Assembly: GCA_900544435.1 (NCBI GenBank)
Contig: UQVG01000008.1
Span: forward strand, 1 to 21,442
Direction: 5' to 3'
From: an uncultured Erysipelotrichaceae bacterium
GTDB taxonomy: Bacteria; Bacillota_I; Bacilli_A; Erysipelotrichales; Coprobacillaceae
DNA: 21,442 bases
Shown: piece after piece, positions 16,507-21,442 of the stretch
Layout: each line of letters starts with the position of its first letter
Position numbering within the stretch: position 1 is the stretch's first letter
Translations under genes and position numbers: made by a program
Notes under the pieces: model-generated
What the model was told of the DNA's origin: nothing
The model's database searches: none
What the model saw: only the letters and a program-made list of their open reading frames with translations

Positions 16507-16872
16507 TTATAGATTAACCGTTAATATTTGGTGAACAACATCAAAATTTGCAGGATATTTAAGACCTTGTTTATCACTTAAATCTAAATGATATTCTCTA
16601 GCAAGGTTTTCAATAAAATTCTTATTAGAAACACGACCATAACTCTTTCCTATAGAAATACGGTGAAGTTGGTCGCTTGGATAAAGACCTTCATCTATTG
16701 CTGTTTTATCAACAGGTTTAATGCCTAATAAATTATTTTCTTTATCAACCCCTAATAATACATACTGTACATTTTCAAAATGTTTACAGGCAGCGGTATT
16801 TAAAGTAAGGTTTGTACTATAAATAGTTACTGTTTTCTTTGAAATTTCGTTTGTTGACCATACAAATGCCAT
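16507..16872 (-). CDS. Hypothetical protein, 121 aa, first gene of the NfeD-SPFH operon
   Basis: I do not recognise this soluble protein. It starts MAFVWSTNEISKKTVTIY, contains a hydrophobic strand-turn-strand stretch VQYVLLGVDKENNLLGIKPV, and ends with an Asn/Asp-rich segment and VHQILTVNL. There is one cysteine and no signal or membrane segment. The reading frame stays open upstream to 16923, but I place the start at 16872. GAAAGGA (16887-16881) lies 8 nt before this ATG, and the longer start would sit inside the -35 element of a near-perfect promoter. NfeD follows after 14 nt, so the three genes are likely co-transcribed. That position makes it a candidate cytosolic partner or regulator of the NfeD-SPFH pair; this is inference only. 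Confidence 0.8.
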   Translation of the reverse strand: MAFVWSTNEISKKTVTIYSTNLTLNTAACKHFENVQYVLLGVDKENNLLGIKPVDKTAIDEGLYPSDQLHRISIGKSYGRVSNKNFIENLAREYHLDLSDKQGLKYPANFDVVHQILTVNL

Positions 16873-16880
16873 AGCTATCA

Positions 16881-16887
16881 TCCTTTC
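16881..16887 (-). promoter_or_regulatory. Ribosome binding site that decides the start of the 121-aa protein
   Basis: Minus-strand GAAAGGA lies 8 nt before ATG 16872. No comparable site precedes the in-frame ATG at 16923, which overlaps promoter DNA. Confidence 0.7.
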
Positions 16888-16894
16888 TATTTGT

Positions 16895-16923
16895 ATTATA
16901 TTATATTTATTATTTTTATTCAA
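16895..16923 (-). promoter_or_regulatory. Promoter of the 121-aa/NfeD/SPFH operon
   Basis: On the minus strand TTGAAT (16923-16918) and TATAAT (16900-16895) are separated by exactly 17 nt. A second TATAAT overlaps at 16905-16900. This is the best vegetative promoter in the window and predicts transcription from about 16888. Confidence 0.75.
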
Positions 16924-16964
16924 TATGTATTATTATTAATATTATTTATCTCTCAGCACATTTC

Positions 16965-17020
16965 TTTTCATTCAAAAATAATTGATGTATAATTGAAAAA
17001 CAAATAGAAAACATTATAAA
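16965..17020 (+). promoter_or_regulatory. Promoter region of the thioredoxin-like lipoprotein gene
   Basis: Two overlapping candidates are visible: TTTTCA (16965-16970) with TATAAT (16988-16993), spacer 17; and TTGAAA (16993-16998) with TATAAA (17015-17020), spacer 16. They diverge from the minus-strand promoter at 16895-16923. I cannot choose between them from sequence. Confidence 0.45.
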
Positions 17021-17036
17021 TAGAAAAGGTGAAACC

Positions 17037-17495
17037 ATGAAAAAATTAAAAAAAATTTTATTAATTATTTTATTATTAATCCCATTAGTGGGTTGTCAAA
17101 AGAATGAATGGAAAGAAACCTATCATTTGACTTATTTTTATTTAAAAGATTGTTCAAATTGTCAATATTTTAAAAAGAATGTTATTCCTGCTATTAAAAA
17201 AGAATTTGGAACACATATGAAAATAAAAGCTTATGATATGGATGATGAAAAAACATTTGATGAAATGAAAGCAAGTTATCAAAGTCATACAGATCAAATT
17301 ATTGATTTTAATGAAGATGATTATGGTTATGGACCAATGGTCTTTTTAGAAGGATATATGGCTATTTTAGGTGCAGGAAATGCAGATGACTATGTTAAAC
17401 ATCTTGTTAATGCTATTAAGGGAGAAAAGCTTAATGAAGCAGCTGAAATAGAAACCTATTATTATTTAAAAGATGGAAAGGTACAAAAATCTTAA
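17037..17495 (+). CDS. Thioredoxin-fold lipoprotein with CxxC motif
   Basis: This 152-aa protein starts with a lysine-rich lipoprotein signal peptide (MKKLKK, then an Ile/Leu stretch) ending in the lipobox LVGC with C20 as the predicted lipid-modified residue. The mature part begins with a strand and the motif DCSNC (C39, C42) followed by a helix, as in the redox centre of thioredoxin-like proteins. It continues with a second strand and a cis-Pro-like YGPMVFLEGY segment. It should be anchored on the outer face of the membrane and act in disulfide exchange or as a bacteriocin-transport-accessory-like thioredoxin; the partner is unknown. AAAGGTGAAA precedes the ATG. It stands alone between divergent and downstream units. 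Confidence 0.85.
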   Translation: MKKLKKILLIILLLIPLVGCQKNEWKETYHLTYFYLKDCSNCQYFKKNVIPAIKKEFGTHMKIKAYDMDDEKTFDEMKASYQSHTDQIIDFNEDDYGYGPMVFLEGYMAILGAGNADDYVKHLVNAIKGEKLNEAAEIETYYYLKDGKVQKS

Positions 17496-17558
17496 AATCT
17501 GTTATCAATTGAAAAAGAATATGTTAAACTTGAAAGAGAATATAAAGGAGGTAGTGTT

Positions 17559-18257
17559 ATGGCAACACCACATAATCAAGCTAATAAAGGAGATATCGCA
17601 AAAACTGTCTTAATGCCAGGAGATCCTTTACGTGCAAAATATTTAGCAGAAACATATTTAGAAAATGTTAAACAATTTAATGCAACAAGAAATATGTTTG
17701 GATATACTGGAACTTATAAAGGAAAAGAAGTTTCTATTATGGGTTCAGGTATGGGAATGCCAAGTATTGGTATTTATAGTTATGAATTATTTAACTTTTA
17801 TGATGTAGAAAATATTATTAGAATTGGATCTTGTGGATCTTTTAAAGAAGAAGTTCATTTAAGAGATATTATTATTGTTCAAGGAGCTTGTACAGATTCT
17901 AATTATGCACATCAATTTGAAGTACCTGGAACTTATTCAGCTATTTCAGATTATGGTTTATTAGAAAAAGCAGTAGAAAGAGCAAAAGCAAAGAACTTAT
18001 CTTACCATGTAGGAAATATTTTATCTTCTGATATCTTCTATCATGCTGATAATAAAGCTGATAAATGGATTAAAATGGGATGTTTAGCAACTGAAATGGA
18101 ATCATATGCTTTATTCGCAAATGCAGCTTATGCTGGTAAAAAAGCATTAACTTTATTAACTGTTTCAGATTCATTAGTAACAAATGAAGAAACAACAGCA
18201 GAAGAAAGAGAAAAAACTTTCACAGCAATGATGGAAGTTGCTTTGGAGATTGCATAG
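17559..18257 (+). CDS. deoD: Purine nucleoside phosphorylase, DeoD type
   Basis: This 232-aa enzyme cleaves purine (deoxy)nucleosides with phosphate to base and (deoxy)ribose-1-phosphate in nucleoside salvage. The hexameric DeoD signature is complete: TPHN with H5, MPGDPLRAKY with R25, R44, GSGMGMPS, R88 in IIRIGSCG, TEMESYAL with E179 and E181, and TVSDSLVTNEETTAEER with S203, D204 and R217. Length is close to the E. coli enzyme (about 239). AAAGGAGG precedes the ATG at ideal distance. I see no strong promoter in the 63-nt gap after the lipoprotein gene and no terminator there, so read-through is possible. Its stop TAG is directly followed by the GTG start of the next gene. Confidence 0.97.
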   Translation: MATPHNQANKGDIAKTVLMPGDPLRAKYLAETYLENVKQFNATRNMFGYTGTYKGKEVSIMGSGMGMPSIGIYSYELFNFYDVENIIRIGSCGSFKEEVHLRDIIIVQGACTDSNYAHQFEVPGTYSAISDYGLLEKAVERAKAKNLSYHVGNILSSDIFYHADNKADKWIKMGCLATEMESYALFANAAYAGKKALTLLTVSDSLVTNEETTAEEREKTFTAMMEVALEIA

Positions 18258-18878
18258 GTGTTAACTAAATTTGCATTTTTTGATTTTGATGATACTTTAA
18301 TTCATGGAGATTCTGGTGGAAAACTTTTAAAGTACTATTTAAAAAAACATCCACTATCTGTTTTTAAATTATTAAAAGTGGTTTATCATTATGCTTTATA
18401 TCTATTAAAGATAGAACCACTTAATAAAGCTAAATCAGCATGGTTATATCCATTAGATAAGATGTCTGATCAAGAAATTGAAAAGTTTTATCAAGAAGTA
18501 TTAGAACCTTGTTATTATTTAAATGTTATTGAAGAATTAAAAAAGAAAAAAGCAGAAGGATATACCATTTATATATGTAGTGCTTCTGTAGAAGCATATC
18601 TTCGTTTTTGTAAATTACCAGTAGATGAAATTTTAGGTACTAAAACAGTGATTAAAGATGGTAAATATACAAGTCAAATGATTGGTAAAAACTGTAAAAA
18701 TGAAGAAAAGGTAAAAAGAATCCAAGAAGTGATAAAAAATCATAATCTAGAAATAGATTATGACTTATCTTATGCCTATTCGGATTCTTTACATGATATA
18801 CCGATGTTAAAGATGGTAAAAAATCGTATTAAAATTGATACTAAAGATGGACATATGTCCTCATTTGAAATAGAGTAG
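18258..18878 (+). CDS. HAD-superfamily hydrolase, subfamily IB (phosphoserine-phosphatase-like)
   Basis: This 206-aa predicted phosphatase has the haloacid dehalogenase motifs in order: DFDDT at 9-13 (nucleophile D9), a helical C1 cap, the motif II serine in YICSAS, a motif III lysine in KNEEKVKR, and motif IV YSDSLHDIPML. It belongs to the SerB/CicA-like IB group, whose members dephosphorylate small metabolites; the substrate cannot be read from sequence. The start is GTG immediately after the deoD stop (TAGGTG), with GGAG 9 nt upstream inside deoD, so translation is coupled. Pairing with a nucleoside phosphorylase hints at a sugar-phosphate or nucleotide substrate, as inference. The stop lies within the terminator arm. 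Confidence 0.9.
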   Translation: MLTKFAFFDFDDTLIHGDSGGKLLKYYLKKHPLSVFKLLKVVYHYALYLLKIEPLNKAKSAWLYPLDKMSDQEIEKFYQEVLEPCYYLNVIEELKKKKAEGYTIYICSASVEAYLRFCKLPVDEILGTKTVIKDGKYTSQMIGKNCKNEEKVKRIQEVIKNHNLEIDYDLSYAYSDSLHDIPMLKMVKNRIKIDTKDGHMSSFEIE

Positions 18879-18899
18879 CTAAGCTACTCTTTTATATTT
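18872..18899. terminator. Terminator shared by the HAD gene and the DUF378 gene
   Basis: AGAGTAG (18872-18878) and CTACTCT (18884-18890) form a 7-bp stem around CTAAG, followed on plus by TTTTATATTT. The plus stop TAG (18876-18878) and the minus stop TAG (18886-18884) are both inside the arms. The T tract favours plus-strand termination; the minus side has only a weak one. Confidence 0.75.
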
Positions 18900-19087
18900 A
18901 AATCAGTAAAGAAAAGCATAATATTAATGAGTCCAGCTATTCCTACAACAATATAAATGAGCATTGATAAAAAACTGTTTTGTCCAAATAAACTATCTAC
19001 TAAATTAAAATTAAATAAACCAATAAGGCCCCAATTAATAGCACCAATCACTGTAAAGACAAGTGCTGTTTTTTGTAATGCATTCAT
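18884..19087 (-). CDS. DUF378 family small membrane protein
   Basis: This 67-aa protein has two hydrophobic segments (about 5-30 and 41-62) and the family signature INWGLIGLFNFNLVDSLFG, which is characteristic of DUF378 (YuzA-like) proteins of Bacillota. Function is unknown for the family. AAGGAGG precedes the ATG by six nt. Only 24 nt separate it from the stop of the upstream minus-strand gene, with no room for a separate promoter, so it is probably read from the VWA/FHA-like unit or from a promoter inside the upstream gene. It converges with the HAD gene on a shared palindrome. Confidence 0.9.
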   Translation of the reverse strand: MNALQKTALVFTVIGAINWGLIGLFNFNLVDSLFGQNSFLSMLIYIVVGIAGLINIMLFFTDLNIKE

Positions 19088-19111
19088 TTTCTTAACCTCC
19101 TTAAATAGAGT

Positions 19112-20689
19112 CTATCCGTAATTATTTATTTTATACATAGTAGAGCTTAGCAAGTGAGTTTCAGCAATAAGTAATGCGGTTGGAACTAATGCAGTTACAA
19201 AACTAAGAAACATACCTTGGATATCGGCTCCAATTTCTGTAATAAAGTAAGATACGTTCATTGTGAATTCTATTAGAATAATGAAACATGCAATAAACAT
19301 TACAACATTTTTTTCTCTAGTTAGACCATGCATAGAGTCAAGACCTAAAACTGTAACTCCGTGGCTATTATAGTCGTGGAAACCATCAAGTTTAATGATT
19401 TCAGAACCTTTAATTTGTTTAGCAATAGTAAATGCTCTTACAAATGAGAAAAACGCAAATATTATTAAGAATGTAGCTAATACCAAGAATATTGGACTAA
19501 ATCTTAAGCCTGAAATTCTAACCCAGTTTGCAGCTTCAGGGAAACATCCAGCTAATGTGTTAGATACACCATAAGCTAGAAATGGTGCTGTTAATAAGCC
19601 AATGAATACTTCAATAATCATTCTAAATTGACAATTTAATAGGTTACTTTTTACTACATTAATTCTATTTGCTGTTAATTTATTAACAAAAGTATGAATT
19701 AAATTTCTGTAGCTTTTCATTACATTTTCAAAATCTTCTCTGTATTCACAATTTGTTAATTGATGGTTATAGCTTTTTAATTGGAATTTGAAATAACCGG
19801 CAGCAACTGCAACTGTAGCTAGAGCACCTACAAATAATAAAGATACAAAAAATGCTGCAGTTGAAAATCCTGGAATACCTTTATAATAGAATAAGTTAAT
19901 AGCATAAATGATTATCATAAAGATTGATGCTATAAAAATTATTGCTTTTTGTGCAATATCTGTGTCACCATATTTTTTTGTTTGATTAAAGCTTAGTAGA
20001 GAAAATATTCCTTGTTTTAGTATCATTGAAATAGCAAATACTATTGCAGATATACAAACTAAGAAACCAACATTTGTTGTTAAATTTAATACAGATGTTG
20101 AACTATCTACTTTTAAGCCTAGTAAAAAGTTTGTCATTCCAAATGCGCAAACTAATGATAAAACTATCATTGATGTATTTAATAAAAAGGATGTAATGTT
20201 TAGAGAACGGATTGAATCTTTTAATTCTGTAATTTTATATCCGATATCTTTAATAATTGCAATTCTGTTAGTTTCGACATCACAATTAAATACATCATCT
20301 TTGTCTGCTTGAGAAACAACTTTACTGCGTTGTGGAGCATTTTTAGTTGTAGCTGCAGATTGATGTATAGTATTATTAGTGTTATGAGCCATTGCAGGCT
20401 GAGTTTCGGTTTCAAATGTTATTGTGTCAGTTAATTCCGGCATGTTTACCGTGAAATTTTTTGGAGTTAAAACTTTAGAAAATACTTTATTGTTGAATAG
20501 AATTTCTTTGTTATTTGTAGAATTAACTAGTACATAATTATTATACTTTTGGGTATAAATAAGTTTGATAATTTTATTATTTTGAATTTCATCAATAATA
20601 AAATCGCAACCATCATTATTTCCGATAACGATTGTTGCTTTGTTTTCAAAAACTTCTACTTTATCAAGATATTTTATTGTTATTTTCAT
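19112..20689 (-). CDS. Polytopic membrane protein with FHA-like N-terminal domain, function unknown
   Basis: I do not recognise a named family. Residues 1-90 look like a beta-sandwich with FHA flavour: IVIGNNDGCDFIID at 20-33, then alternating strands KIIKLIY, YVLVNST and KEILFNNKVF. The Arg, Ser and His that bind phosphothreonine in true FHA domains are not evident. A Thr/Asn/Gln/Ala-rich linker (about 92-135) leads to about eight membrane helices (near 168-192, 207-230, 248-268, 276-300, 358-380, 398-420, 461-484, 491-514). A cytosolic-looking loop lies at 301-355 and a second at 421-459. ATAGGAGTAAC precedes the ATG, and the VWA gene ends 12 nt upstream, so they form one operon. Arginine codons are mostly AGA (9 of 11), and CCG and GGC codons occur, unlike the ATPase genes. 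A scaffold or transport component is possible but unproven. Confidence 0.7.
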   Translation of the reverse strand: MKITIKYLDKVEVFENKATIVIGNNDGCDFIIDEIQNNKIIKLIYTQKYNNYVLVNSTNNKEILFNNKVFSKVLTPKNFTVNMPELTDTITFETETQPAMAHNTNNTIHQSAATTKNAPQRSKVVSQADKDDVFNCDVETNRIAIIKDIGYKITELKDSIRSLNITSFLLNTSMIVLSLVCAFGMTNFLLGLKVDSSTSVLNLTTNVGFLVCISAIVFAISMILKQGIFSLLSFNQTKKYGDTDIAQKAIIFIASIFMIIIYAINLFYYKGIPGFSTAAFFVSLLFVGALATVAVAAGYFKFQLKSYNHQLTNCEYREDFENVMKSYRNLIHTFVNKLTANRINVVKSNLLNCQFRMIIEVFIGLLTAPFLAYGVSNTLAGCFPEAANWVRISGLRFSPIFLVLATFLIIFAFFSFVRAFTIAKQIKGSEIIKLDGFHDYNSHGVTVLGLDSMHGLTREKNVVMFIACFIILIEFTMNVSYFITEIGADIQGMFLSFVTALVPTALLIAETHLLSSTMYKINNYG

Positions 20690-20701
20690 TTGTTACTCCT
20701 A

Positions 20702-21367
20702 TTATCTGCCAATAGCAGTTAAAAATCTTCTCAAGGCTTTGTTAGATGTTGTTTCAGTTGCAATAATTAGATTTGTTTCGCCTAAAACCGGTGATAATTT
20801 TTCTTTTACAAAGTCAAGTTTTTCCGGAGCTGCAAAAAGAAACATCATTGTGAAATTTCCTGTTTGTTGTTTGATTTGAGCAACTTCATTAGGTAGAGTA
20901 TCCCAATTTATTTGTTTATCAGTATCTCCTTCGTTTTCTAAGTCTCCAATAACAACTACAGCAGGAATGTATCCTTCTTTTTTCATATTTAAAGCATGAT
21001 TGAATGCTTTTTCTATAGATTGACCATAAGCTGTACCATATTCTTTAGTATCAAGTTGAGTAAATTTTTCCATGGATTTTCTCACTTCAGCACTTGATTG
21101 TGGAGAACCTTCATAGATAATGTAAGAATCTTCAGATACTCTTAATATTTTTATGTGGTCCTCAGGATCAAGCATTGAGCAAAGCTGTCTTAGGACTCTT
21201 TTTTGTTCGGGTAATTGTTTTTGATTTGAAGCTGAAGAATCAACAACAAATATTACTGCGGCTTTATGGAAGTCATCAACCTTTAAGTTGGATAGACCAA
21301 AAATTCCAAGCCCTATCACTATTAAAAAACAAACTGCAAATATTATAATTTTAAACGTATTATTCAT
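20702..21367 (-). CDS. Membrane-anchored VWA-domain protein
   Basis: This 221-aa protein has one N-terminal membrane segment (about 6-26), then a complete von Willebrand factor A domain. The metal-ion-dependent adhesion site is intact: DSSAS at 43-47, T112 (EYGTAYG) and D142 (VVIGDLENEG). Such domains bind divalent metal and a partner protein, often in multi-protein assemblies. There is no C-terminal helix, so it is not a classical BatA/BatB-like protein. All seven arginines are AGA. No Shine-Dalgarno is visible before the ATG, and an in-frame TGA lies 15 nt upstream, so the frame cannot be extended; this contrasts with the strong sites elsewhere in the window. The gene precedes the FHA-like membrane protein in one unit. 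Partner and side of the membrane are not determined. Confidence 0.8.
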   Translation of the reverse strand: MNNTFKIIIFAVCFLIVIGLGIFGLSNLKVDDFHKAAVIFVVDSSASNQKQLPEQKRVLRQLCSMLDPEDHIKILRVSEDSYIIYEGSPQSSAEVRKSMEKFTQLDTKEYGTAYGQSIEKAFNHALNMKKEGYIPAVVVIGDLENEGDTDKQINWDTLPNEVAQIKQQTGNFTMMFLFAAPEKLDFVKEKLSPVLGETNLIIATETTSNKALRRFLTAIGR

Positions 21368-21442
21368 ATTGTAAAAATATCATAAATTATGATTATTCGA
21401 AATCATATAAATGAAGTATAAGCTACACTTATTCTATTTATA
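21368..21442. other. Upstream region of the VWA gene with small inverted repeats
   Basis: ATGATT-ATTCGA-AATCAT (21389-21406) and CATAA-A-TTATG (21381-21391) are adjacent small palindromes. A near-palindrome AAGTATAAGCTACACTT starts near 21414. They could form an operator, but AT-rich DNA produces such repeats easily. A TATACT candidate -10 on the minus strand falls in the last one. No ribosome binding site is visible for the VWA gene. Confidence 0.3.

Noticed and set aside
16873..16923. Longer N-terminus for the 121-aa protein
   Set aside because: The upstream codons overlap a near-consensus promoter, and a proper ribosome binding site precedes the ATG at 16872.
1..21442. CRISPR array, tRNA, rRNA, insertion sequence or integrase
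   Set aside because: No regularly spaced repeats, cloverleaf-like or rRNA-like segments, or transposase/recombinase motifs were seen on either strand.

Overview
The window looks like a piece of chromosome from a low-GC member of the Bacillota. It is AT-rich, has strong AGGAGG-type ribosome binding sites, is dense with short operons, and carries a bacterial V/A-type ATPase. A gut member of the Erysipelotrichia (Coprobacillaceae-like) would fit, but that placement is inference from gene style and was not tested. About 21.4 kb is visible; a gene is cut at the left edge.

Layout. (1) 1-1702, minus: three-domain Xaa-Pro aminopeptidase (M24B), last residues off the window. (2) 1703-2121: 419-nt intergenic gap with a GC-richer islet and the promoter of the next operon. 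(3) 2122-11966, plus: a complete V-type ATPase operon in the order G/H, C, I-short, I, K, F, E, A, B, D, closed by a terminator. It encodes two consecutive subunit I homologues; the first is truncated and lacks the ion-channel arginines. (4) 12074-12841, plus: aroD, type I dehydroquinate dehydratase, then an unrecognised 124-aa protein. (5) 13253-15067, minus: asparagine synthetase asnB, convergent with the 124-aa gene. (6) 15140-16872, minus: a three-gene operon of an unrecognised 121-aa protein, an NfeD-like protein and an SPFH/stomatin-like protein. (7) 17037-17495, plus: a thioredoxin-like lipoprotein. (8) 17559-18878, plus: deoD and a coupled HAD phosphatase. (9) 18884-19087, minus: a small DUF378 membrane protein. 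(10) 19112-21367, minus: an unrecognised two-gene unit of a polytopic membrane protein with an FHA-like N-terminus and a membrane-anchored VWA-domain protein with intact MIDAS. Its codon choice differs somewhat from the rest, and it runs up to the right edge.

How the genes work together. The V-ATPase genes supply one rotary ion pump: A/B head, D/F shaft, C socket, E/G stalks, I stator and K ring. NfeD and SPFH proteins are a known membrane pair. DeoD releases (deoxy)ribose-1-phosphate from purine nucleosides, and the HAD phosphatase is translated with it. The VWA and FHA-like pair resembles parts of a larger membrane assembly whose remaining genes would lie beyond the right edge.

The 3' ends are very compact. 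Several stop codons sit inside terminator hairpins, and both convergent gene pairs meet on a palindrome that supplies the last codons and stops of both proteins.
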